Shown here: one piece after another, positions 6,019 to 14,123 of the stretch
How positions within the stretch are numbered: the first letter of the stretch is position 1
Layout of the letters: every line of letters starts with the position of its first letter
Origin: an uncultured Clostridia bacterium
GTDB taxonomy: Bacteria > Bacillota > Clostridia > Christensenellales > Aristaeellaceae
Assembly: GCA_945877525.1 (NCBI GenBank)
Contig: CAMDVP010000042.1
Location: 1 to 15,847, forward strand
Direction of reading: 5' to 3'
Length of the DNA: 15,847 nucleotides
Notes under the pieces: model-generated
What the model was told of the DNA's origin: nothing
Seen by the model: only the letters and a program-made list of their open reading frames with translations
Databases searched by the model: none
Position numbers and translations under genes: made by a program

Positions 6019-7178
6019 TACAGGATGTGGCAGCATTCCTTGAGCTGCCGGGCCAGGCGGTAGGCGAAATCCTTGATTTCCAGCTCGCTGGGGTTTTCCT
6101 GCCTGCGCCAGGCGGCGATGCGTGCCGTAGGGGGAACCTGCATGGGCACCAGCTGGGCGGCTTCCAGCAGATTCGCCATCTCTTCGCACACCTCCAGCAG
6201 GGCCTCTGTGTTCAGATGCCTGTAAGCAAAGCCGTCCTGATTGCCGTCGGCAAGCAGCTCTGCCGCCTTTTTCAGGGAAGCCGCCGCCTGCTGCTCACGG
6301 TTGGGCTTTTCCGGCACCAGGGCATGCAGGTCGCGGTTGCGGAAGCAGCCCACCATGGCCGCGGCAATGGCGGGATCGCGCACAGTGCCGTCCTCATAGA
6401 AAATGCCGTGCACATCGTTCCAGTAGCCGTCAATCATCAGGCAGAATACATACCATGGAATGTCCCGCTCGTCCAGGGCCTGAATGACCGTATCATACGG
6501 GTTGGCCCTTGCGATGCAGCAGGTTTCGTTGTTGATGACGGGCTTGCCGTACTTCCGTCCCACGGACAGGGCCAGCTCCGCCATGTCCGTCACGCCCTTC
6601 AGGGTGGTGGAATAGTCGTGGTAGGACAGCACATCCACCAGGTCGGCCGTGCTTTCCATATCCACCGCCAGCCAGTTGCCCACAGTTATGGCATTCACCG
6701 GGTCCAGGGACTTCACATAGGCGCAGAAGTGCCGCACAAAGGCCCAGATCTTCGCGTACCAGCCGTCCTTGACCTCCTGGCTGGGGGCATCCAGAATCAG
6801 TCTGTTGCATGGCGGCTCGTTCATCACATCCCACATGATCAGGCCCGGCTCATCCTTCACGCCCTCCACCACGGCCTGAACGAAGGCCTCGCCCTCCGGC
6901 AGAAAGAGCTCCTCCAGAATGGCGGGGTCAATGTCGTTGCCGTTGAACAGGATGGGCATCACGCTCACCCCCTCGCTGTGGCACACGCGGATATACCGCC
7001 GCAGCGCATCCACATAGCCCTCGCCCTCCCGGGCATAGTCCTTGTAGGACAGCCAGGTGCGCACGCTGTTCACGCCAAGGCGCCTGCCATAGCCCAGGTG
7101 GCGGCGCAGCGCAGCCTCGTCCCGCTCAAAAAAGTGGTTCACGCCCTTGACAAAGGAATAATCCTGCAATGGTTTCAT
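6018..7178 (-). CDS. Glycoside hydrolase, clan GH-A TIM barrel (GH5-like)
   Basis: A 386-residue protein with a (beta/alpha)8 glycosidase pattern. KGVNHFF (residues 11-17) and GVNSVRTWLSY (35-45) match the first two strands, IMWDVMNEPP (114-123) carries the likely acid/base Glu121, and KPVINNETCC (212-221) the likely nucleophile Glu218 at a strand end. WYVFCLMIDGYWN (242-254) fits the last strand. There is no signal peptide or carbohydrate-binding module, so it probably works in the cytoplasm on imported oligosaccharides. Residues ~295-386 form a helical tail outside the barrel. Start at 7178 has GGAGG 8 bp upstream. The gene stands alone, convergent with pepF, and its TAA ends in the arm of the 62-bp inverted repeat. 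The family within the clan and the substrate are not resolved; similar proteins are often labelled xylanase or cellulase without proof. Confidence 0.8.
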   Translation of the reverse strand: MKPLQDYSFVKGVNHFFERDEAALRRHLGYGRRLGVNSVRTWLSYKDYAREGEGYVDALRRYIRVCHSEGVSVMPILFNGNDIDPAILEELFLPEGEAFVQAVVEGVKDEPGLIMWDVMNEPPCNRLILDAPSQEVKDGWYAKIWAFVRHFCAYVKSLDPVNAITVGNWLAVDMESTADLVDVLSYHDYSTTLKGVTDMAELALSVGRKYGKPVINNETCCIARANPYDTVIQALDERDIPWYVFCLMIDGYWNDVHGIFYEDGTVRDPAIAAAMVGCFRNRDLHALVPEKPNREQQAAASLKKAAELLADGNQDGFAYRHLNTEALLEVCEEMANLLEAAQLVPMQVPPTARIAAWRRQENPSELEIKDFAYRLARQLKECCHIL

Positions 7179-7239
7179 GGTGTTTTCCTCCCTGTATCGG
7201 TGTGCCCGTCGTTGGCTGCGTTCAGCCTCTTTGCCTGTC

Positions 7240-7268
7240 AGTATACGCTCTTTTCCCGTGCGGCGCAA
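7240..7268 (-). promoter_or_regulatory. Candidate promoter of the glycoside hydrolase gene
   Basis: On the minus strand TATACT (7245-7240) is 5 of 6 to the -10 consensus; 17 bp upstream is TTGCGC (7268-7263), which keeps only TTG. The start site would lie about 55 bp before the start codon. The weak -35 suggests help from an activator or low expression. Confidence 0.5.
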
Positions 7269-7452
7269 CTGTTTGCCCCGCTTTTGCGCATGCCGGGGCA
7301 AAGAAAACCCACCCTGTGCATTCCCGGCCTTTTTCGTCAGGGCAGGCCGCGGCAGGTCAGGCAGCGCGGAGCGTATCTATCCGGCTGTGCCGGCAGTCAT
7401 TCACAGAAAATTCGCAATCCGTATGCAGAACGTTCACGATTCCCGCATTGTT

Positions 7453-7485
7453 TCTAAGCCTCGTCTAAGGTAAATCTGCTATGCT
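7453..7485 (+). promoter_or_regulatory. Activator-type promoter with phased direct repeats before the ABC operon
   Basis: TCTAAG occurs at 7453-7458 and again at 7464-7469, an exact 11-bp step (one helical turn) with a 5-bp spacer, the usual form of OmpR-family response regulator sites. The downstream copy ends 10 bp before TATGCT (7480-7485), a fair -10 box, and the pair occupies the place where a -35 should be; no recognisable -35 exists. This is the expected layout for a promoter switched on by a response regulator such as the one encoded at 13431-14105. Confidence 0.65.
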
Positions 7486-7529
7486 GATGCAACCTGGTGG
7501 CAAATAGGTGATCGAAGGAGGTATTGACC

Positions 7530-8525
7530 TTGATTGAAGTCAGACACCTGACAAAGCGTTACGGGAATCATATGGCTGTGTCCGATCTGTCCTTCAAAAT
7601 CGAAAAGGGCGTGATCTACGGCCTGCTTGGCCCGAATGGCGCCGGCAAATCGACAACCATGAACATCATCACCGGCTGCTTGGGCGCAACGGAAGGCGAT
7701 GTGCTGATCGGGGGGCATTCCATCACAGAGGAGCCCAAGGAGGCCAAGAGGCTCATCGGATATTTGCCGGAGCAGCCGCCGCTGTATATGGACATGACCC
7801 CGAAGGAATATCTTCGTTTCGTCATGGCTGCGAAGAATCTGCCCGTCAAGGGCAGGGACGGGGAGCTGGACTCCGTCATGGAAAAAACCCGCATTGCCGA
7901 AATGCAGAACAATCTGATCCGCAACCTGTCCAAGGGCTACCGGCAAAGGGTGGGCATTGCGCAGGCGCTGCTGGGAAACCCGGAAATCATCATCCTGGAC
8001 GAACCGACGGTCGGCCTGGACCCGGCCCAGATTATCGAAATCCGTGACCTGATCAAGGAGCTGGGACGGGAGCATACGGTCATCCTGTCCAGTCATATTC
8101 TGAGCGAGGTTCAGGCAGTATGCGACGCCATCATGATTATCAGCAAGGGACATCTGATCGCCAGCGACACGGCCGAGAACCTGACGGCCATGCTGGCGGG
8201 CACCACCACGCTGAGGCTGGAGGCGGCGGCAAACGAATCCTCCGTGCGGGCGGTGCTGGATCATGTTGATGGCATTGAGGATCTGCATATGATGCAAAGC
8301 AGTGGTGATGCAACAACCGTCGAGCTGAAGCCTGAAGAAAACACGGACATCCGCGCCAGGGTATTCCACGCCTTTGCGAAGTCTGATATTGCGCTCCTTG
8401 AAATGACGTCTGTCCGCGCCAGCCTGGAGGATGTGTTCCTTGAGCTGACGCAGCAGGAGCCGCTACAGGAGGCTGCACCCCAGGACCAGCAGGAAAGCGA
8501 TGATAAGAGAAAGGAGGACGCCTAA
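7530..8525 (+). CDS. ABC transporter ATP-binding protein (ABC-2 / GldA-like)
   Basis: A 331-residue nucleotide-binding subunit with all motifs intact: Walker A GPNGAGKST (34-42), Q-loop Gln82, signature LSKGYRQR (133-140), Walker B IIILDEPT (153-160) and H-loop His189. The C-terminal ~110 residues form the extension seen in ABC-2 type exporter ATPases and end in a charged tail. It should energise the permease encoded directly downstream, whose ATG overlaps its TAA by one base. The TTG at 7530 is chosen as start because AAGGAGGT (7515-7522) is 7 bp away; the in-frame TTG at 7524 is only 1 bp from it. Together with the next three genes it matches the GldA-GldF-GldG arrangement known from Bacteroidota gliding machinery, but that role is not implied here. 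Confidence 0.92.
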   Translation: MIEVRHLTKRYGNHMAVSDLSFKIEKGVIYGLLGPNGAGKSTTMNIITGCLGATEGDVLIGGHSITEEPKEAKRLIGYLPEQPPLYMDMTPKEYLRFVMAAKNLPVKGRDGELDSVMEKTRIAEMQNNLIRNLSKGYRQRVGIAQALLGNPEIIILDEPTVGLDPAQIIEIRDLIKELGREHTVILSSHILSEVQAVCDAIMIISKGHLIASDTAENLTAMLAGTTTLRLEAAANESSVRAVLDHVDGIEDLHMMQSSGDATTVELKPEENTDIRARVFHAFAKSDIALLEMTSVRASLEDVFLELTQQEPLQEAAPQDQQESDDKRKEDA

Positions 8526-9391
8526 TGATTGCGGTATTCAAGCGGGAGCTGAATGGGTATTACAAATCAGTCACCGGGTATCTGCTGGCAGCCGTACTGC
8601 TGATTTTTGCCGGTATCTACTGCATGGTTTATAATCTGAGCGGGTACTGTGCCAACTTCGAGTATGTGCTGGATGCCATGTCCTTCATTTTCCTGATTGC
8701 CGTGCCGATCATTTCCATGCGCACACTTGCGGAGGAGAAAAAATCAAAGACGGATCAGCTGCTTTATTCGCTGCCCATCAGCATGACGAGCGTTGTGATC
8801 GGCAAGTATCTTGCTATGCTGGTTGTGCTGGCGGTGCCCATGGCCATCATGGCCCTGTATCCTGTCATTCTGTCGCAATTCGGCGCCGTTTCGTTCGCAA
8901 CGGCCTACGGCGCGCTGATTGCGTTTTTCCTTCTTGGAGGTTGTCTGCTGTCCATTGGCCTGTTTATTTCCTCCATCACGGAAAGTCAGGTGGCGGCAGC
9001 GGTCATCACGCTGGTTACCATGCTTTTGCTTTATTTTATGAGCGGTCTGGCCGGCTATGTGTCCAGCGAAAGCTCGTCGTCTCTGATTGCGCTGGGCATT
9101 CTGGTGCTGCTGTTTGCCGTTCTGCTCTACTACATGTCGAAGAACATGCTTGTTTCCCTGGCCGTGGCAATCGTTGGCATCGGTGCGCTGATGCTGTGGT
9201 ATCAGGCGGACAGCCCGGCGTTTTCGGGGCTGTTTGCGGAAATTATGAACAGCATCAGCGTGTTTGACCGTTTTGATTCCTTTGTCGACGGCGTATTTGA
9301 CCTGACGGCAATCGTTTATTACGCGTCCATCAGCGGCGTGTTTGTGTTCCTTACCGTTCAGGCCATGGAGAAGCGGAGGTGGAGTGAATGA
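8525..9391 (+). CDS. ABC-2 type permease (GldF-like)
   Basis: The 288-residue membrane protein is the transmembrane partner of the preceding ATPase. Hydrophobic segments lie near residues 15-37, 49-65, 95-117, 126-147, 154-174, 186-203, 209-224 and 262-280, somewhat more than the six of a minimal ABC-2 domain. RTLAEEKKSKTDQLLYSLPIS (66-86) is the cytoplasmic coupling segment typical of ABC-2 permeases. The ATG overlaps the previous stop by one base (TAATG) and its own TGA overlaps the next ATG by four, so translation is coupled. One permease gene implies a homodimer. Substrate unknown. Confidence 0.9.
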   Translation: MIAVFKRELNGYYKSVTGYLLAAVLLIFAGIYCMVYNLSGYCANFEYVLDAMSFIFLIAVPIISMRTLAEEKKSKTDQLLYSLPISMTSVVIGKYLAMLVVLAVPMAIMALYPVILSQFGAVSFATAYGALIAFFLLGGCLLSIGLFISSITESQVAAAVITLVTMLLLYFMSGLAGYVSSESSSSLIALGILVLLFAVLLYYMSKNMLVSLAVAIVGIGALMLWYQADSPAFSGLFAEIMNSISVFDRFDSFVDGVFDLTAIVYYASISGVFVFLTVQAMEKRRWSE

Positions 9392-10836
9392 ATGCCAGGA
9401 AAAAGCCGGGGAAATTCGCTCTGAAAAGAATGTTTGGCGAACGTTTCCGCGCCGGCAGCTACGCTACTTTTGCCTCGGCCATTGTGGTTGCGATTGCCGT
9501 GATGGTCAATCTGTTCGTTTCCAGCCTTCCTTCCTCGGCAACGCAATTCGATCTGACCAGCAACAGCATTTACAGCCTTTCCGCCCAGACAAAGCAGATT
9601 GCAGCCATGCTGGACAAGGATGTAACGCTCTATCTTCTGGCCTCCTCCGGCAGTGAGGACAGCTCTGTTCAGCGCCTGCTGAATTTCTATGCTGGGCTGT
9701 CCGGCCACATTCGGGTAGAGGCGGTTGACCCCGCGGCAAAGCCCACCTTCCTGGACAATTATGATCTTGACACCTCGCGCCTCTATCAGAACAGCGTGAT
9801 TGTCCAGTGCGGCGACCGCTATCGCCTGGTTTCCTATAACGATATTTATGTCACGGAATACAGCATGGACTACTATTCCTATAACTATACCTCTACCACC
9901 ACCTTCCGGGGAGAAAACGCCCTGACCAACGCCATCCACTATGTCTCCAGCGATACGCTGCCCAAGGTGTATGTGGTCAGCGGCCATGGAGAGACGGAAC
10001 TGGACGAGCGGATTACCTCCATGCTGAAGCAGGACAATTTTGATTATGAAACCATTTCCCTACTCAGCCTTGAAGCCATTCCGGAGGACGCCTCGGCCCT
10101 GGTCATCAACGCGCCGACCAGCGACCTGAGCGAAGATGAAGCGGCGCTTTTGACCGAGTACCTGTCAGGCGGCGGCAATGTTGTGCTGATGACCGGGTAT
10201 ATCGCAGCCGGCGAGATGACCAACCTGCTGAAGGTTACCTCTGCCATGGGGCTGACCGCGGAGGAAGGCATCGTCATTGAGGGCGACCGGAACATGCGTC
10301 TGGCCCGGTATCCGCACTATCTGCTCCCCACCATCGGCGAGCACGACATCACCTCCGCCCTGTCCGGCAGCGGATATTTCATTCTTGCTCCGCTTGCCCA
10401 GCCGATTGCGGAGGTTGACGGGACAAGCGCCCAGATCACCTGGCTGCTGACAACCTCGGACAGTTCCTACGCCAAGCAGAAGGCCCTGCAAATGACAACC
10501 ACCGAGAAGGAGGACGGGGACGCGGACGGCCCCTTCCATGTGGGCGCTGTCTCGGAGCTGAGCGGCAAGCTGTTCTGGATTACCTCCGACGCCATGCTGA
10601 ACAACAACGTGGATAATGCCGTATCCGGCGCGAACAGCGATCTGTTCATGAACGCTCTGAACTGGATGAGCGGCCAGGGGGACAGCATCTCCATCCGGGC
10701 CAAGTCCATGGATCGGGTTACGCTGACGGTGCCCCAGTCCTCGGCGACGATGTGGACGATCATCATGATCGGCGTCATCCCTGCCGTGCTTGTGGGTACG
10801 GGTGTGATCATCGTGATAAGGAGGAAGCGCCGTTGA
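9388..10836 (+). CDS. GldG-like ABC auxiliary protein (ABC_transp_aux domain)
   Basis: A 482-residue protein with one membrane helix near the N-terminus (about 26-46, after a basic stretch), a large extracytoplasmic part, and a second helix at the C-terminus (about 455-477) ending in RRKRR. The ectodomain begins FDLTSNSIYSLSAQTKQIAAML, the hallmark of the GldG / Gldg-type auxiliary family, and includes PKVYVVSGHGETELDE (about 190-205) and SALVINAPTSDLSEDEAALLTEYLSGGGNVVLM, a Rossmann/GATase-like fold. Such proteins accompany ABC-2 exporters; their biochemical function is not established. The start overlaps the permease stop by 4 bp and its TGA overlaps the following TTG start. Confidence 0.85.
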   Translation: MNARKKPGKFALKRMFGERFRAGSYATFASAIVVAIAVMVNLFVSSLPSSATQFDLTSNSIYSLSAQTKQIAAMLDKDVTLYLLASSGSEDSSVQRLLNFYAGLSGHIRVEAVDPAAKPTFLDNYDLDTSRLYQNSVIVQCGDRYRLVSYNDIYVTEYSMDYYSYNYTSTTTFRGENALTNAIHYVSSDTLPKVYVVSGHGETELDERITSMLKQDNFDYETISLLSLEAIPEDASALVINAPTSDLSEDEAALLTEYLSGGGNVVLMTGYIAAGEMTNLLKVTSAMGLTAEEGIVIEGDRNMRLARYPHYLLPTIGEHDITSALSGSGYFILAPLAQPIAEVDGTSAQITWLLTTSDSSYAKQKALQMTTTEKEDGDADGPFHVGAVSELSGKLFWITSDAMLNNNVDNAVSGANSDLFMNALNWMSGQGDSISIRAKSMDRVTLTVPQSSATMWTIIMIGVIPAVLVGTGVIIVIRRKRR

Positions 10837-12173
10837 AACGTTCAGTCAAATCCCTTGCGTTACTGTTGGTTCTCTGTCTTTTTGTCGGCGGGTACGTTCT
10901 GGCGCAGCATTTGAACCAGGATACCGCGCAGGTCAGTCAGACGGAGGGCAGCTTTGCGCTGACTGAGCATACCGCCGATGAAATCAGCAGCTTGCAATAC
11001 ACCAGGAGCGAAGTAGACTATCACTTTATCCATGCCGGGGGAGAGGAATGGCAGCTGGCGGATAACGCAGCCTTCCCGCTGGATGCGGACGCCGTTCAGA
11101 CGATGGCTGATAAGCTTGTGTCGATGAAGGGTGTGCGAAAGCTGACAGACGGCATCGTGCTATCTGATTACGGCCTGGATACGCCTGCCTTCACGGTTAC
11201 CGTCAACTGGTCTGACGGAAGCAGCACCTGCTATGCCATGGGAAATGCCACGCCCTTTGACGATGGGTATTACCTCAATCTGGACGGCGACGGCAGCACC
11301 ATCTATGTCATCAGCACCTCGCTGACCAGCATTTTCAGCAAGACGATGAATTCCCTTGCCGTGAAGGAGACAATTCCTTCAGCCGACAATGTTACGCGGA
11401 TTGTTATTGGAAACGTGCTGGACGCCACCTGGCAGGAAACCAGCACAACCATCGATCCCGATCAGCATTGGTATGATACGGCAACCGGCGCAGCGCTGGA
11501 TGATGAGAAGATCAACAGCCTGATTACAACAGCCAATTCACTCAGCTTTGCGTCTGTCAGCAACGCGTCACCCACGGCGGAGGAGCTGGAGGAATACCAT
11601 CTGACGGAAGACGCGCAGACGGTGATCACGCTCTATTCCGGCGACGAGGCTCAGCGCATGCTGCGGCTTGGCGCTGACACGGGCAGCAGCAGCTACTATG
11701 CCATGCTTCCTGACTCCGGGATTGTCTACACCATGAGCAGCACCAATGTCAACACCCTGCTGAATACGCAGGCAGACGACCTGGCCAACCGAGCGCTGAT
11801 ACCGCTGGACTATGCGTATCTGGCACAGGCTGATTTTTCCGGAGACGGCATTGCGTTCACACTGGTTCCGCAGCCCCCCGTCGAGGAGGAAGAGGCTGAA
11901 TCCGATGAGGAATCTGCTTCCGGCAGCGAGGATCCGGGTGAAGCCATCTGGGAACAGGTGCAAAGCCTGACCCTCACTGATCTTTACGAAATGCATGAAG
12001 GAACGGAGCTGCTTACTATCCGGGCCGACAGTGTCAACGGAATGAGCCGGACGCTGACCATTTCCACCTATGATGTGGACAATTATCAGGTCAGTGTTGA
12101 CGGCGCCGCGGCAGGGCTGGTTTCCGCCGACGGTGTGGACAAGCTGATCAGAACGCTAAAGAATATGAAGTAA
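10833..12173 (+). CDS. DUF4340-like membrane-anchored extracytoplasmic protein
   Basis: A 446-residue protein with a basic N-terminus and one hydrophobic helix (about 6-24), probably an uncleaved anchor since no clear cleavage site or lipobox Cys is seen, then an all-extracytoplasmic body. Two related halves are visible: residues ~83-183 and ~222-325 each run from a helix of the DADAVQTMADKL or DDEKINSLITTA kind, through a strand pair, to YYLNLDGDGSTIYVIS or YYAMLPDSGIVYTMS and a leucine-rich stretch. A highly acidic linker (351-370) precedes a third, partial unit. The TTG at 10833 overlaps the preceding stop and has AAGGAGG 7 bp upstream; no ATG fits. The family is regularly the fourth gene after GldA/F/G-like genes in Bacillota; function unknown. 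Confidence 0.8.
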   Translation: MKRSVKSLALLLVLCLFVGGYVLAQHLNQDTAQVSQTEGSFALTEHTADEISSLQYTRSEVDYHFIHAGGEEWQLADNAAFPLDADAVQTMADKLVSMKGVRKLTDGIVLSDYGLDTPAFTVTVNWSDGSSTCYAMGNATPFDDGYYLNLDGDGSTIYVISTSLTSIFSKTMNSLAVKETIPSADNVTRIVIGNVLDATWQETSTTIDPDQHWYDTATGAALDDEKINSLITTANSLSFASVSNASPTAEELEEYHLTEDAQTVITLYSGDEAQRMLRLGADTGSSSYYAMLPDSGIVYTMSSTNVNTLLNTQADDLANRALIPLDYAYLAQADFSGDGIAFTLVPQPPVEEEEAESDEESASGSEDPGEAIWEQVQSLTLTDLYEMHEGTELLTIRADSVNGMSRTLTISTYDVDNYQVSVDGAAAGLVSADGVDKLIRTLKNMK

Positions 12174-12179
12174 AACAAT

Positions 12180-12214
12180 GCGGCTCATGGTGCCCCGCAA
12201 GGCCCATGAGCCGC
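12180..12214. terminator. Bidirectional terminator between convergent operons
   Basis: GCGGCTCATGG (12180-12190) and CCATGAGCCGC (12204-12214) form an 11-bp perfect stem, with an inner GCC/GGC pair inside the loop. T-rich tails follow on both strands: TTCCTTT on plus and ATTGTTTT on minus. It lies 6 bp from either stop codon and serves both the ABC operon and the two-component genes. Confidence 0.88.
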
Positions 12215-12219
12215 TTCCT

Positions 12220-13434
12220 TTATGCATTGGGCAGTTTCACAACAATTCGGAAGGTATGCTCATCCGGGTATATGGCTTCTATTCGTCCGCGGTGCAGCGC
12301 CGCAATGCTGCCTGCTGCCGAAAGGCCGATTCCGCAGCCCATGTCCCCTTCCTGCCGTGCAATTCCGCCGCGGTGGAACCTGGCAAACAGTTGCTCCGGA
12401 GGGCAGTTCGGAAGCGATACAACCTGATTTTCGCACACCAGCCGGATCGCCTTGTGCTCGCAGGAAAGCTTCATGACGACCTGCGTGTCAGGCTGAGCAT
12501 ATCGCGCCGCATTGTCCAGCAGAATGTGAATCAGCTGTACCAGCGCTTCCTGATAGCCCCGGATGTTCCTTGCGCCGGGAGCCTCGAGACGAAGGGTCAG
12601 CCCGCGATGGGCAAGCAGCTCCTGCATATCCTCCGAAACATTTTGGATGATTGCAGCAAGATCAACCGGGCCTGCCTTGCCGCGCAACGCCTGCTCGTCC
12701 ATCCTCTCCAGCAGAAGCAGCTGCGCGATCAGGTGGTTCAGGCGCAGCGCCTGATGGTGAATGTTCCGGCTCCATTTGGTTTCGCCGCACATCAGCTCCA
12801 TGGCTTCAATGTTGGACTGGATCACAGCCACCGGCGTTTTCATTTCGTGGCTTGCATTGGTGATGAACTGGCGCTCACGCTCCTGCGACGCAAGGTTGGC
12901 CCGTGCGGCATGCGCCGCGATTGGCTGCAGAATCAGGAACATCAGCGCCAGGCAGAGCATGCCGATCATGCAGGCGCTGCGCAGCATGGAATACAGCGCC
13001 TGCATCTGAACGGAATTGTCAAGCAGAATGATCCTCGTTTCATCCGCCCCGGAGGTTAGTCCGAACTTGTAGATGCCAACCTTGCCGCGCTCCTTCCCGG
13101 AGGACAGAATATTCTCGACCATGGACGTCAAATCCAACCGGTCCGGTTCGGAAATGCCGCGGATATCCTGCCGAAGAATCAGCCCCTCCGCGCTCACTGA
13201 GAGATCGCAGAATCCGGCGGGAGCCATGCGTGTCTCCGGCTGATAGCCAAACATGGGCGGAGCGGCCAGCACAACAAATTCCCGGGTGTCCTTCAGCATC
13301 TGATTGATAAAGTCATCGGCATCACGCTCCAGCTGTATATAGCTCATGAGCACGATACCGCCGATAATCAGCACCAGCAGAATCGTAAACGCCAGCATGG
13401 CATTGACAATAAACCGACGCCTGAACTGCTTCAT
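12220..13434 (-). CDS. Sensor histidine kinase
   Basis: A 404-residue membrane kinase. Two helices (about 13-33 and 150-170) bracket an extracytoplasmic sensor of roughly 115 residues with no domain I recognise. The H-box NASHEMKTPVAVIQSN (193-208) carries phospho-acceptor His196; the N-box LLDNAARYA (305-313) has Asn308; F-box-like FARFHRGG (350-357) and G-box GCGIGLS (366-372) complete the ATPase domain. A HAMP domain between helix 2 and the H-box is short or missing (residues 171-190 only). The ATG overlaps the response regulator stop by 4 bp (ATGA), so the two form one unit. Placed convergent to the ABC operon it probably controls, as in many exporter-linked two-component systems; the signal is unknown. 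Confidence 0.92.
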   Translation of the reverse strand: MKQFRRRFIVNAMLAFTILLVLIIGGIVLMSYIQLERDADDFINQMLKDTREFVVLAAPPMFGYQPETRMAPAGFCDLSVSAEGLILRQDIRGISEPDRLDLTSMVENILSSGKERGKVGIYKFGLTSGADETRIILLDNSVQMQALYSMLRSACMIGMLCLALMFLILQPIAAHAARANLASQERERQFITNASHEMKTPVAVIQSNIEAMELMCGETKWSRNIHHQALRLNHLIAQLLLLERMDEQALRGKAGPVDLAAIIQNVSEDMQELLAHRGLTLRLEAPGARNIRGYQEALVQLIHILLDNAARYAQPDTQVVMKLSCEHKAIRLVCENQVVSLPNCPPEQLFARFHRGGIARQEGDMGCGIGLSAAGSIAALHRGRIEAIYPDEHTFRIVVKLPNA

Positions 13435-14105
13435 GAGAGGATCCTCTCCAGGGTATACCCGATGCCTCTTCTGGAGCGGATGGCAATATCCGCATCCAGT
13501 GCCGTCAGCTTTTTGCGAAGGTAGGAAATGTAAACCCATACTGTGCCGACTTCAGCATCGCTGTCCATATCCCATACCCTTTCCAGCAGCGTTTCGGCGG
13601 AAAAGTAGATTCCGCTGTTGCGCATCAGCAAAGCCATCAGGCTCATTTCCAGTCTGCTGAGCGGCTCTGACCGGCCGCCGCAAATCAGCGTGCCGGTACC
13701 CTCGTCCAGCTGGACATGGCCCAGCGACAAACGCGCAGAGGCAAGCACCGGCCCACGTATCATGGCGCGGATCCGGGCCAGCAGCTCGGTCATGGCAAAG
13801 GGCTTGGGCAGATAATCGTCCGCCCCTGCGTCCAGACCGGCCACCCGGTCATCAACCTCACCCCGGGCAGACAGCAGAAGCACAGGCGTCGGATCTCCCT
13901 TCGCGCGCAGCGCGCGAAGCACCGATATGCCATCCATCCCCGGCATCATAATGTCCAGGAGCAGGCCGTCAAAGCGCTCCCGGCAGGCCGTATTCAGCGC
14001 AGCCAATCCGTTGGCGGCAGTTTCCACCTCATAGTGATGATAGGTCAGCACGTCAACAATTGCGTCGAGCATGGCCGCTTCGTCCTCAGCGACAAGTAAC
14101 CGCAA
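13431..14105 (-). CDS. OmpR family response regulator
   Basis: A 224-residue regulator with a receiver domain (acidic pocket AEDE at 6-9, phospho-acceptor Asp51 in LLLDIMMPGMDG, Ser79 in LLLSARGE, Lys101 in LPKPF) and a C-terminal winged helix (about 125-222, including VWVYISYLRKKL and RSRRGIGYTLE). The TTG at 14105 is preferred: it gives the usual MRLLVAEDE beginning and lies 8 bp from GAGG, while the ATG at 14111 and GTG at 14114 overlap or abut that site. It precedes its kinase with a 4-bp overlap. The direct-repeat site before the ABC operon fits its expected binding mode. Confidence 0.92.
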   Translation of the reverse strand: MRLLVAEDEAAMLDAIVDVLTYHHYEVETAANGLAALNTACRERFDGLLLDIMMPGMDGISVLRALRAKGDPTPVLLLSARGEVDDRVAGLDAGADDYLPKPFAMTELLARIRAMIRGPVLASARLSLGHVQLDEGTGTLICGGRSEPLSRLEMSLMALLMRNSGIYFSAETLLERVWDMDSDAEVGTVWVYISYLRKKLTALDADIAIRSRRGIGYTLERILS

Positions 14106-14123
14106 AGCCATCACCTCGTCTGT

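Larger units (their letters stand above)
7179..7529. other. Divergent intergenic region, no gene
   Basis: This 351-bp gap separates the glycoside hydrolase and the ABC operon. It holds a candidate promoter for each. A small CCGGC-TGT-GCCGG hairpin lies at 7381-7393. Two overlapping plus-strand open frames of about 98 codons run through it, but neither has a ribosome site or recognisable content, and one starts inside the hydrolase gene. Confidence 0.7.

Noticed and set aside
5826..7457. 543-codon plus-strand open frame across the glycoside hydrolase
   Set aside because: Antisense to the hydrolase and crosses the pepF terminator and the inverted repeat; no domain or ribosome site.
7169..7473. 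Two overlapping plus-strand frames of about 98 codons in the intergenic region
   Set aside because: No ribosome binding site, no recognisable content, and they overlap each other and the hydrolase start.
7530..12173. Gliding motility function for the ABC operon
   Set aside because: Only the A/F/G-like part is shared with Bacteroidota; none of the other gliding or type IX secretion genes is present and the organism appears to be Bacillota.
12178..13059. 293-codon plus-strand open frame
   Set aside because: Begins in the bidirectional terminator and is antisense to the kinase ATPase domain.
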